Below are positions 1 to 7,644 of a stretch of DNA of 8,736 nucleotides, piece after piece. Origin of the DNA: CAZTZL01 sp964537715. GTDB taxonomy: Bacteria > Zhuqueibacterota > QNDG01 > DSAB01. The notes under the pieces are model-generated. The model searched no databases. It was given only the letters and a program-made list of their open reading frames with translations, and was not told where the DNA came from. Position numbers and translations under genes: made by a program. The stretch covers positions 1 to 8,736 of the forward strand of contig CAZIAH010000143.1 in NCBI GenBank assembly GCA_964537715.1. The letters are read 5' to 3'. The first letter of the stretch is position 1; each line of letters begins with the position of its first letter.

Positions 1-134
1 GCTATAATTATGCCAATGTTTTAGCAAAAATAAATACTTACACTTTTCCCTGAGAATAGTCTTGAATTTCATAGATGTTTTTCATAACTTCATAAATAGA
101 ATAAATACAGGATTAACAAGGGGAATACTAAAAA
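1..134. other. Leader before the glycosyltransferase, possibly with the tail of an upstream gene
   Basis: AT-rich stretch with no complete gene. One forward frame is open from base 3 to a TGA at 51-53 and encodes YNYANVLAKINTYTFP. This could be the C-terminus of an upstream gene, perhaps another glycosyltransferase, but 16 codons are too few to decide. A weak sigma-70-like pair, TTGAAT (62-67) and TAACTT (85-90) with a 17-bp spacer, lies before the next gene. Its -10 matches consensus at only three of six positions, so I do not call it as a promoter. AAGGGG at 118-123 is a plausible ribosome binding site for the TTG start at 135. Confidence 0.3.
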
Positions 135-1253
135 TTGAAAATTGGCGTCATCTGCCCGGATTATCCATCTGAAAGTTCACATGCATTTGCCTTCGTTCAT
201 GCTCGTGTGAAATTGTACGACAAACAGAAACATATTGTCAAGGTATTTGTACCCGGCAAATTGGAAGATGAATATGTTTTCGAAGGAATAAAAATTGAAC
301 GGATTCAATTAAAAAATTTCCAATCAAAATTGTCTGTTTTTAATCCTGATGTATTGGCCTTACATTATCCGACCTATCAAATCATCCATACTCTAAAAAA
401 TATTAAATATCCATTTGTAACCTGGATCCATGGCCACGAAGCAATGTGGTCATTTCAATTGCGATCTCCAAAGAGAAAATCAGATCATTTAAGAAAACGA
501 ATCATCTCAATTCCAAGAGAATGTTATAAGATGTTAAAAATTAGAAAATTTCTTGTTCATGCCAGATATAAAGTGTTTGTATCACAATGGATGAAACATG
601 AAGCCGAAAAACATTTACATATAAAATTCCAGGACGCTGTCATTATTCCAAATCCTGTAGATTTGAAATCATTCCAATATCAATCCCCCTTAAATGTTAA
701 AAAGGCCATTTCATTAAGAAGTTTTGATAATCCTAAATATGGTTTGGACATTGCTATAAAAGCTTTCTCTTGCCAAGAAAAAATCAAATTATTTCTCTAT
801 GGTAAGGGACACTTAAAAAGAAAACTGATGAGAATGATTAAAAAATATCATTCAAATACAGAAATAATAGATACTTCGCTTACACACGAAAAAGTCCCCG
901 AATTGTATCACCAATTTGGGCTATTCATAGCTCCAAGTAGAATTGAAGCACAAGGCCTCGCTATGTGTGAAGCAATGGCCTGTGGGCTTCCTATCATTGC
1001 AACCCGTGTCGGAGGCATCCCCGAATTTGTTCGTGACGGCATTGATGGTTATCTTGTTCAACCTAATGATCCGAAAGCAATAAAAGAGGCCGTTATCAAA
1101 TTGATTACGGATGAAGCGAAATTTTTTGAAATGTCGAAAAATGCACGAAAGAACATGGAAACCGTTTGTTCTGGGGAAATAGTTATTCAGAAAGAAATAA
1201 AAATCTTAAACGAAGCGATTGAAAATTATCGAAACCACGGAAATACAAAATGA
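135..1253 (+). CDS. GT4-family (group 1) glycosyltransferase
   Basis: Cytoplasmic or membrane-associated glycosyltransferase with a GT-B fold, likely moving a sugar from a nucleotide-sugar donor onto a growing surface polysaccharide. The 372 residues match the usual family length. The N-terminal Rossmann half opens directly with KIGVICPDYP. An acceptor-side loop reads WIHGHEAMW (97-105). The C-terminal donor half carries the hinge IIPNPVD (170-176), a basic pair R195/K201, and the GT4 E-x7-E signature with E271 and E279 in EAQGLAMCEAMACGLP. A typical GGIPEF follows at 293-298. The start is TTG: the codons after it encode the first beta strand, and the first in-frame ATG (M105) would delete half the acceptor domain. 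AAGGGG lies about 11 bases upstream. The stop overlaps the start of the sulfotransferase gene (ATGA), so the two are probably co-translated. The family is certain; the sugar and the acceptor are unknown. Confidence 0.93.
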   Translation: MKIGVICPDYPSESSHAFAFVHARVKLYDKQKHIVKVFVPGKLEDEYVFEGIKIERIQLKNFQSKLSVFNPDVLALHYPTYQIIHTLKNIKYPFVTWIHGHEAMWSFQLRSPKRKSDHLRKRIISIPRECYKMLKIRKFLVHARYKVFVSQWMKHEAEKHLHIKFQDAVIIPNPVDLKSFQYQSPLNVKKAISLRSFDNPKYGLDIAIKAFSCQEKIKLFLYGKGHLKRKLMRMIKKYHSNTEIIDTSLTHEKVPELYHQFGLFIAPSRIEAQGLAMCEAMACGLPIIATRVGGIPEFVRDGIDGYLVQPNDPKAIKEAVIKLITDEAKFFEMSKNARKNMETVCSGEIVIQKEIKILNEAIENYRNHGNTK

Positions 1254-2251
1254 ATCAAAAACCTATATTTTTATTGGGTATTCACAAATCGGGTACGAGC
1301 CTCCTGAGAAGTCTTTTGAACGGCCATTCACAGCTTTATACGATCCCAATTGAAGCACACTATTTTCAAAATATGCATTATTGGGTAGACAACGAATATC
1401 GTTTTAGAAGACCAAAACCGTTGTCACATTCTGAAATAATCGAACAATTCTGCAAATGGATTCATCTGAACAATATCGGCGAGGACCCATACAGCGATGC
1501 GATCTCAAAAAACATTTTTGATGAAAGAAAATTCCGGAAAGCAATAACAAATCTGAATCCAGATGATACGGACAAAACACGTATTGAAAAATATTTCAAA
1601 GCAATCTATCATTCGGTTGAAGGAAGGAAATTACCGGCGAATTTAAGAATCGTTGAAAAATCAGTCGAAAATTCAGAATTTGCTGAAGAATTGACTCGGC
1701 TCTTTCCCGAAGCACAATTTATACGCATCATCCGCAATCCCTATGCAAATATGGTTTCGCTCAGAAAGTATAAAAGTATTGACTTTGGTTTCCCGATCAT
1801 GCGAAGGGTGATCAGAACCTTCTATAACGGATACTATTTCCTTTACCGGAATCAGAGAACCATACAAAACTATTATCTATTACGTTATGAGGATCTGGTT
1901 ACCAAGCCGGAAATTGAAATACAAAAATTGTGCAATTTTTTACAAATCCCATTTGAGGATATTCTCGTCAAACCGACCTATCAGAACCATCTCTGGTCCG
2001 GCAACAGCATGACGGACAAAAAATTTACATCTGTGGACGCTTCCCAGTTGAATAAATGGAAATCGGAAATCACACCCATGGAGGCCATTTATATCAACAA
2101 ATTGTTTCCATTTATATTGAGAGATTTTGATTATAAAATTTATAAACCAAGAGGATCGTTCTGGAAACGCGGGAAAGGCGAAAACCTGAGAAGATATGTT
2201 GCCAATCGGCTCTTTAAATATTACTTACAGGAGTGGAATAATCCTCAATAA
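1250..2251 (+). CDS. Sulfotransferase family protein (PAPS-dependent type)
   Basis: Probable sulfotransferase that moves sulfate from 3'-phosphoadenylyl sulfate to an acceptor, here most likely a sugar of the surface glycan. The PAPS 5'-phosphosulfate loop is at the N-terminus, GIHKSGTSLL (10-19), with K13, S14, G15 and T16. The 3'-phosphate site is IRNPYANMVS (161-170): R162 and S170 have the canonical eight-residue spacing. RYEDL (212-216) is the conserved block that usually follows. At 333 residues it is full length. It has no signal peptide or membrane span, so it should act in the cytoplasm before export. The ATG overlaps the glycosyltransferase stop, and the ribosome site (ACGGAAA) is weak, which fits translational coupling. 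The basic C-terminus (residues 310-325) may touch the membrane or the polyanionic product. It most resembles the Sulfotransfer_3 group. The acceptor cannot be told from sequence. Confidence 0.9.
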   Translation: MNQKPIFLLGIHKSGTSLLRSLLNGHSQLYTIPIEAHYFQNMHYWVDNEYRFRRPKPLSHSEIIEQFCKWIHLNNIGEDPYSDAISKNIFDERKFRKAITNLNPDDTDKTRIEKYFKAIYHSVEGRKLPANLRIVEKSVENSEFAEELTRLFPEAQFIRIIRNPYANMVSLRKYKSIDFGFPIMRRVIRTFYNGYYFLYRNQRTIQNYYLLRYEDLVTKPEIEIQKLCNFLQIPFEDILVKPTYQNHLWSGNSMTDKKFTSVDASQLNKWKSEITPMEAIYINKLFPFILRDFDYKIYKPRGSFWKRGKGENLRRYVANRLFKYYLQEWNNPQ

Positions 2252-2271
2252 TAAATTGGTTCTAACAATTG

Positions 2272-3807
2272 CTATTTCGATTTGGTGAGTCGAATCCAGA
2301 TACTGCGGAAAATCATTGCATCATCTTCATCAAAAACGCGGAATAACAAAAGTATCAATAGGTAAAAAATGGATGTAATGCCGAACATCAAGAAAAATTT
2401 GAAAATATCACTGCTGCTGTTCAAATATTGATGAAGAAATATATAGAAAAAAACACTGGACAGAATCCCTGAGATAAATAGTTTAAAATATCTAAGATTG
2501 AAAGGGTGGAGTCGAGAGGAGTGATATATTTGTACCAAAGTAAGCATTCTGTGACAGATGAAACTCACTGTCGTGGCAACCGCAGCTCCATTCAGACCAT
2601 ATTTGGGGATAAGAATAAGATTGAGAATAACACCTATCAGATAAATAAAAACTGTATCATAAAGAATGACTTTTGTTTTCCCGAGCGTCGTTAAGAATGA
2701 ACTGGTCGGCCCGGCGAACAAAGGAATGAAATATGCACAAGCCAAAATCTGAAGCGGAACAACGGCTTCAATATATTGACTGCCAAATACAAAAACAAGA
2801 AGTGGTTTAGCAGCGATAAAAATCAACCAGATCATGGGAATAGTAACAATCAAAATCCAGCGGGTGATTAGTTTGTATAATTCTTTGATCTCCTGGCCTT
2901 TATTCTGTGAAATCAATCCGGTAAAAATCGGGATAAAGATTGGAACAAATGCTCTTGAAAACAGGGCAATGAATTCGGCCATCGGGACGGCAGAATTATA
3001 AATACCGACGAGATGGACGGTTGTAAAATATCCGAGCATCAATATATCCGTCCGGGGAATAAGAATCCAGAGCAGGCTGCTCATGACAAGAGGCCATGAA
3101 AAATGGAGCAATTGCTTGACCGTTTCACTTTGAAGATTGGGCAGGCGGAAAATACCGCTTAAATGTTTTCGAGTAATCAGTATATAAACAAATGCTGCAC
3201 CTAAAAAACCATAAAAATAAGCCCATGCAGCCAACATTGAGGTAGGGTGAAAAATTTGAAAGAAAAGAAAAAGAAAGCATAGCGTCAAACCAAAACGGAA
3301 AAAATCGTGAATCGATGTATAGGCCTTTACACGTTGATAGCCCAGGAGGATGGCCCCAAAAAGCTGATCGAGTGCAAAAAGAGGAATAATAAAAGCAAAG
3401 AGTCGGAATATGAGTATCAATCCTTCGTCATGAAAAACAGAAACGGCCAACCATTTTGAAAAGTAAAATACGATGCAAACGAAAATGAAAGTAAGAGGCA
3501 CCGAAATCCACAATCCGGAACGAATGGTCTCGTTTTCAGCCTTTTCATCCTGACGAACACGATGCAAAGCAATCTGACGGGTTAAAGCAGTCGGAATGCC
3601 CAGAAGCGTGATCATCCCTATAATGGCGAGAAACGAATTTGCAATGCCAATCTGGCCGTAACCTTCGGGTGCCAGGGACCGTGCCAGCAAAATGCGGATG
3701 CCGTATCCGAAGAGACGGGACATAATCATTCCCATCGCAGTCACGCCGGCGCCCTTGATGACACTTCGAATGAGCCGATCTCGCTTTAAATTGCTTGAAG
3801 GATTCAA
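2272..3807 (-). CDS. Polysaccharide/oligosaccharide flippase (Wzx/MATE-like, MOP superfamily)
   Basis: Integral inner-membrane protein of 511 residues, the usual size for O-antigen or exopolysaccharide flippases, which turn lipid-linked sugar units across the membrane. The N-terminus has the family's first block, from AGVTAMGMIMSRLFGYGIR (20-38) to ARSLAPEGYGQIGIANSF (42-59). Hydrophobic segments alternate with short basic loops along the whole length, about 12 to 14 in all. The late block YGLNGAAVATTVSF (403-416) is also typical. The start is TTG: an in-frame stop (TAA on this strand, bases 3814-3816) lies just upstream, and the first ATG (M25) would cut the first helix block. AAGG sits about 10 bases before the TTG. 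The gene ends 20 bp from the sulfotransferase end (convergent) and is divergent from the YfhO gene. The nearby glycosyltransferase and sulfotransferase support a role in surface-glycan export. MurJ is less likely, given the sequence style and context. Confidence 0.92.
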   Translation of the reverse strand: MNPSSNLKRDRLIRSVIKGAGVTAMGMIMSRLFGYGIRILLARSLAPEGYGQIGIANSFLAIIGMITLLGIPTALTRQIALHRVRQDEKAENETIRSGLWISVPLTFIFVCIVFYFSKWLAVSVFHDEGLILIFRLFAFIIPLFALDQLFGAILLGYQRVKAYTSIHDFFRFGLTLCFLFLFFQIFHPTSMLAAWAYFYGFLGAAFVYILITRKHLSGIFRLPNLQSETVKQLLHFSWPLVMSSLLWILIPRTDILMLGYFTTVHLVGIYNSAVPMAEFIALFSRAFVPIFIPIFTGLISQNKGQEIKELYKLITRWILIVTIPMIWLIFIAAKPLLVFVFGSQYIEAVVPLQILACAYFIPLFAGPTSSFLTTLGKTKVILYDTVFIYLIGVILNLILIPKYGLNGAAVATTVSFICHRMLTLVQIYHSSRLHPFNLRYFKLFISGILSSVFFYIFLHQYLNSSSDIFKFFLMFGITSIFYLLILLLFRVFDEDDAMIFRSIWIRLTKSK

Positions 3808-3828
3808 TAAAAATTAACCTTGGTCTTG

Positions 3829-3857
3829 TTGAAGTTAAAATGGCAATCATGTAAAAT
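3829..3857 (+). promoter_or_regulatory. Candidate sigma-70 promoter for the YfhO-kinase operon
   Basis: TTGAAG (3829-3834) and TAAAAT (3852-3857) are 17 bp apart. The -10 matches TATAAT at five of six bases and the -35 at four of six. A start near 3864 would give a leader of about 45 bases with AGGAGAT (3897-3903) as the ribosome site. It overlaps the candidate minus-strand promoter, so the two transcription units may compete. Confidence 0.5.
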
Positions 3858-3862
3858 TACAA
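3834..3862 (-). promoter_or_regulatory. Candidate sigma-70 promoter for the flippase gene
   Basis: On the minus strand TTGTAA (3857-3862) and TTTAAC (3834-3839) are spaced 17 bp apart. Each hexamer matches consensus at four of six bases. The predicted start near 3827 leaves a leader of about 20 bases, just enough for the AAGG before the TTG. The region is AT-rich, so chance matches are likely; an overlapping weaker pair (TTGCTT-17-TAATTT) also exists. Confidence 0.3.
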
Positions 3863-3908
3863 AATAAAAAACTGATAAGCAATCAGAGAATATTTCAGGA
3901 GATGTAAA

Positions 3909-6407
3909 ATGGCAAAACACTCAAAAAAATCGAAAAAAAAGAAAAACCAAACTGTTGAACAAAAAGTAAATCCGTCTTCGAATCCGATCTGGAAAAGATA
4001 CCCGGTTCCTTTTGCAATCGGATTGATATTCCTCTTATTACTGATTTTCTTTCGTGAATTGATGTTCGCAAACAAAACCTTTCTTCCCCCGGATTCGATT
4101 ACTTCGGAAAGCTTTAGAACCTTCATTCAAGATGCGCTGAAACGGGGAATCTATCCTCTCTGGAACCCTTACATTTTTTGCGGAATGCCCTCATTTGCGA
4201 GTCTATCAAGTGCACCTTACATTGACGTTACAGGAAGGATCATATTCGGAATTCTGTGGCTAATCAAAAAAATCATCCCATTACCGGATTTTACGCGCAT
4301 ATTGGTCAACTATTTTCTTCTGGGCGGATTCGTCTTTCTTTATCTTCGCACAAAAAAATTATCGACGGCCATTTCCCTTTATTCCTCGATTGCTTTTGTT
4401 TTCATCCCCCAAATCATTGCTTACACCGCCTTTGGCCACAACACAAAATTGGAAACGATCATTTTCATGCCGCTTCTTCTACTGCTTACCGAAAAGTTAT
4501 TAGAAAAACGCAATCTGCTTTTTTTCAGCCTGACTGGACTTTGTGTTGGACTTCAGTTGCTTCGGGCACACATTCAGATTGCATTTTTCACTCACTTGAT
4601 GATTGGGATATTCGTCATTTACTGGATAATTCAAACTTACCGAAAGGAGAAAAATCTAAAATCTATTCTCCAGGGAATCGGACTCTGGGCAGGTGCGATT
4701 GTTCTGGGGGGACTGGTTTCTTCGGTTTTGAATCTATCCACATGGGAATATTCCCACTACTCCATTCGGGGCGGCGTTTCCAGTGGCCTCAATTACGGGT
4801 ATGCAACCGCTTGGTCTTTTCCGCCATCCGAGATAACAACTTTTTTCATCCCCTCTTTTATGGGATTTGGAAAAGAAACCTACTGGGGCCCCATGCCTTT
4901 TACCGATTTTCCTCTTTATTTTGGCATCGTTACATTTCTTTTAGCCGGAATGACTGTTTTACTCAATCGAAATCGAACCACCTGGTTTTTTATCATTCTG
5001 GCCGGTGTGTCCCTTTTTATTTCTTTCGGCAAACATCTTCCCATCCTCTACGGACCGATGTTCAAATTCGTTCCTCTCTTCAATAAATTCAGAGCGCCAA
5101 AAATGATCTTGGTTCTTTTCAATTTCTCCATGGTTATTTTAGCAGGGTATGGCCTTCAGACTTTGCTCGATTTCAAAAAATCGGATGCAGCCAAATTAAA
5201 ACTGGTACATCGTTATATTTTCATATTCGGCGCAGTGGCTACCCTGCTTCTTCTGATTCTTCTTGTCGGCAAAGGAGCCTATCTGAATTGGACGCAAAAA
5301 GTCGGTTCGAACGGACTCGCTGCATACAACAAAGCAACCAATGACGGTCTCAGGGCCATGTTGTTTTTGCTTTTATCGGGAGGCGCGATTCTACTTGCCG
5401 TTCGCGGAAATTTCAAAACTAAATATCTTCCTTTGATTCTCGGAGGGTTATTAATCATCGATCTGTGGACTGTAGACAACCGGTTTGTCAAACCCAGAAA
5501 CAAAACGGAAGAAAGAGCCTACTTTGCCGAAACTCCTGAAGTTCGGTTTCTCAAAGAGAAAAATGAAACGTTTCGTATTTTTCCGGTCGGAGATCAGAGA
5601 ACGGCCAATTGGTACATGTATCATGAAATCCAAAATGTGTATGGATATCAGGCAGCCAAATTACAACTATACCAGACGTTGCTCGAGCGCTTCGACATCC
5701 CCAATGGATTTCTGAGGAAATATATCAAGACCGTACAGGGGAAATATGCGTGGAAAGAACCTAGCGAAATCTCGAGTAGGCAAATGCAAATCGATCAAAC
5801 CTTTCTCAAACTGACGAATGCCAACTACATCGTTAGTCCCTACATCCTGCCCGATACCACACTGGAACTGGTGTTTCCGCCCTCATCCCGTGGTGCTAAC
5901 GGAATTATGCAATACAAACACGCATTGCCGCGGGTATTCTTCCCGCAGAAAACTATCCAAATTGAAGGAAGGGAAAATATTTTAAATTACATGACCAACG
6001 GCCAGTTCGATCCTGCAATCGTTGCAATCATAGAGGAAAATCCTCCTTTCGAAATCCATCCTTCAGACAGTAACCGAGCAAATATCACCAAATATGACAT
6101 TCATAATATCAAAATAGAAGCAGACATAAAAACACCCTCCCAGATGGTTCTAAGTGAAACCTACTACCCTGCCGGATGGAAAGCCTACGTCGATGGCAAA
6201 GAAACGAAGATTTATAAAACCAACTACGCTTTCAGATCAATTTTCCTCAATCCCGGAGAACATCGGATCAAGTTTGTCTTCAGCCCGAACACTTTCAAAA
6301 TTGGACTGATCCTGTCTATCTCTTCCTTTCTTCTGCTGATTGCAGGTGTGTTTCTTGGCTGGCAAATCGAAAGGAAAAAAGTGAAAAAAATAAAAGAGAT
6401 GCCATGA
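3909..6407 (+). CDS. YfhO-family membrane protein (putative GT-C glycosyltransferase)
   Basis: Large polytopic membrane protein of 832 residues, full length for the family. Characterised Firmicute YfhO relatives glycosylate lipoteichoic acid using a lipid-linked sugar on the outer side of the membrane; here the acceptor is unknown and is probably another surface glycan. The N-terminus is a very basic cytoplasmic tail (SKKSKKKK) followed by TM1 (about 33-49). The first outer loop holds LPPDS (59-63), with a candidate catalytic Asp at 62, and PLWNPYIFCGMPS (83-95), both family hallmarks. GHNTK (176-180) lies at a further loop. About ten more hydrophobic spans follow to about residue 460. A soluble C-terminal part contains GWKAYVDGKE and a beta-rich stretch, then a last TM at about 798-817 and a basic tail. 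AGGAGAT gives a strong ribosome site 5 bases before the ATG. The stop overlaps the kinase start (ATGA). Confidence 0.9.
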   Translation: MAKHSKKSKKKKNQTVEQKVNPSSNPIWKRYPVPFAIGLIFLLLLIFFRELMFANKTFLPPDSITSESFRTFIQDALKRGIYPLWNPYIFCGMPSFASLSSAPYIDVTGRIIFGILWLIKKIIPLPDFTRILVNYFLLGGFVFLYLRTKKLSTAISLYSSIAFVFIPQIIAYTAFGHNTKLETIIFMPLLLLLTEKLLEKRNLLFFSLTGLCVGLQLLRAHIQIAFFTHLMIGIFVIYWIIQTYRKEKNLKSILQGIGLWAGAIVLGGLVSSVLNLSTWEYSHYSIRGGVSSGLNYGYATAWSFPPSEITTFFIPSFMGFGKETYWGPMPFTDFPLYFGIVTFLLAGMTVLLNRNRTTWFFIILAGVSLFISFGKHLPILYGPMFKFVPLFNKFRAPKMILVLFNFSMVILAGYGLQTLLDFKKSDAAKLKLVHRYIFIFGAVATLLLLILLVGKGAYLNWTQKVGSNGLAAYNKATNDGLRAMLFLLLSGGAILLAVRGNFKTKYLPLILGGLLIIDLWTVDNRFVKPRNKTEERAYFAETPEVRFLKEKNETFRIFPVGDQRTANWYMYHEIQNVYGYQAAKLQLYQTLLERFDIPNGFLRKYIKTVQGKYAWKEPSEISSRQMQIDQTFLKLTNANYIVSPYILPDTTLELVFPPSSRGANGIMQYKHALPRVFFPQKTIQIEGRENILNYMTNGQFDPAIVAIIEENPPFEIHPSDSNRANITKYDIHNIKIEADIKTPSQMVLSETYYPAGWKAYVDGKETKIYKTNYAFRSIFLNPGEHRIKFVFSPNTFKIGLILSISSFLLLIAGVFLGWQIERKKVKKIKEMP

Positions 6408-7588
6408 AAAAATTATTCATCCAGATTTTCGGCAGCTATAAAAGCATCGTTTTTCTTCTGGCAATCGGTCTGGTGCTTTCTCTCCATTTATACACGCAGC
6501 ACATCATCAGTCAGCTCAGAGAAGAAGCCCGGTCCCTTGTTCTTTTCTACGCTCAGATGTATGCCCGGGTCGCCGAAACCGAATCGACATCGGACATCAG
6601 TTTTATATTCGACCAAATCATCCGGCGCACCAACTTTCCGCTCATACAAACCGATCCGGACAAAACGCCTATCGGATGGAAAGGAATTTCGGTAAGTCCG
6701 GAGGACCACTCGGAAGAAGCCATGAAAAACGTCACGGAAATGGTTCAACAAATGGATAAGGAAATCGATCCTGTACCGATCAAATATAAAAATCTGATTT
6801 TGGGATATCTCTACTACGGGGATTCACATCTCATTCAGCAGCTCCAGTGGCTGCCGTATATTGAGATTGGCATTGTCGGACTCTTCATCCTGCTTGGTTT
6901 TTTCGGGTACGCCAACATCAAACGAAGCGAACAGCGCCACATCTGGGTGGGAATGGCCAAGGAAACAGCCCATCAATTGGGAACGCCCATTTCTTCTCTA
7001 ATGGGCTGGCTCGAAATTATGCAATCCGTCAAGAGTACGAAGAAAGCAGAAATTTTTGTCGAGATGAAAAAAGATCTACATCGATTGAATAACGTAACCC
7101 ACCGCTTCTCGCAGATCGGTTCCAGACCGGATCTGAAAAAAACGAGTATCGAAAAAAATTTGAGGGAAGTTGCAGAATATATCGGAAGAAGAGCACCCCA
7201 CATCGGTAAGAAAGTGACGATCACAGAGGCCTATAAGCAAGTCCCATTGATCGATTTAAATTCGGGACTTTTTCAATGGGCGGTTGAAAACATCATGAAA
7301 AACAGCCTCGATGCCATGGACAAATCCGAAGGTTTGATCTATGTACGTCTCTTCCCGGAAAACCACGAGTCAAAAGTAATCATAGAAATCGAAGACAACG
7401 GCAAGGGCATCGAAGGTTCGAATAAAAACCGAATATTCAAACCCGGATTCTCCACCAAAAAACGAGGATGGGGATTAGGATTGACATTGGCCAAACGAAT
7501 TATAGAAGAATACCACCGGGGAAAACTTTATGTAAAAGAAAGCAAAACAGGTGTCGGTACGACGATACGCATTGAGCTCAAGGCATAA
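6404..7588 (+). CDS. Membrane sensor histidine kinase
   Basis: Two-component sensor kinase of 394 residues. TM1 is at about 13-30 and TM2 at about 151-170; they enclose a sensor domain of about 120 residues outside the membrane that I cannot assign. TM2 ends only about 20 residues before the phosphoacceptor, so there is no room for a HAMP domain. The H-box is AKETAHQLGTPISSLMGW (185-202) with H190; the usual acidic residue after His is Gln191, as in relatives from Bacteroidota and related phyla. The ATPase domain is complete: N-box ENIMKNSLDAM (295-305, N300), G1 DNGKGIE (331-337), F-box FKPGFSTKK (345-353) and G2 RGWGLGLTLAK (354-364). It should therefore be active. The start overlaps the YfhO stop (ATGA) with an AAGAGAT site upstream, so the two are coupled. 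No response regulator is encoded in the window. The signal is unknown; envelope or glycan state is an inference from the linkage. Confidence 0.95.
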   Translation: MKKLFIQIFGSYKSIVFLLAIGLVLSLHLYTQHIISQLREEARSLVLFYAQMYARVAETESTSDISFIFDQIIRRTNFPLIQTDPDKTPIGWKGISVSPEDHSEEAMKNVTEMVQQMDKEIDPVPIKYKNLILGYLYYGDSHLIQQLQWLPYIEIGIVGLFILLGFFGYANIKRSEQRHIWVGMAKETAHQLGTPISSLMGWLEIMQSVKSTKKAEIFVEMKKDLHRLNNVTHRFSQIGSRPDLKKTSIEKNLREVAEYIGRRAPHIGKKVTITEAYKQVPLIDLNSGLFQWAVENIMKNSLDAMDKSEGLIYVRLFPENHESKVIIEIEDNGKGIEGSNKNRIFKPGFSTKKRGWGLGLTLAKRIIEEYHRGKLYVKESKTGVGTTIRIELKA

Positions 7589-7644
7589 AACCTTTGAAAA
7601 AGGTGTCTAATATAGTGAAACTCAACTAACTGAACTAAAACCGA

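Noticed and set aside
2254..2270. AATTG/CAATT inverted repeat between the convergent sulfotransferase and flippase genes, considered as a bidirectional terminator
   Set aside because: The stem is only five AT-rich pairs with a seven-base loop, and there is no U-run on either strand.
2272..3807. MurJ (lipid II flippase) as the identity of the minus-strand transporter
   Set aside because: Motif style and location beside glycosyltransferase and sulfotransferase genes fit a Wzx-like polysaccharide flippase better.
3545..3850. A 101-codon minus-strand frame overlapping the flippase start
   Set aside because: The flippase frame carries the conserved N-terminal block here; the other frame gives an Arg/Ser/His-rich translation with no motif.
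4256..5086. A 276-codon open frame inside the YfhO gene on the same strand
   Set aside because: It lies wholly within the hydrophobic region of YfhO in another frame. Its His-, Phe- and Ser-rich translation has no recognisable fold or ribosome site, and the YfhO frame has clear family motifs throughout.
7590..7604. ACCTTT/AAAGGT hairpin after the kinase stop, considered as a terminator
   Set aside because: The six-pair stem with a three-base loop is followed by GTCTAATATA rather than a U-run, so the sigma gene may well be read through from the kinase.
7589..7644. A promoter for the sigma-factor gene
   Set aside because: TAATAT at 7607-7612 looks like a -10, but no -35 sits at a workable distance, and no ECF-type self-regulated promoter pair is visible.
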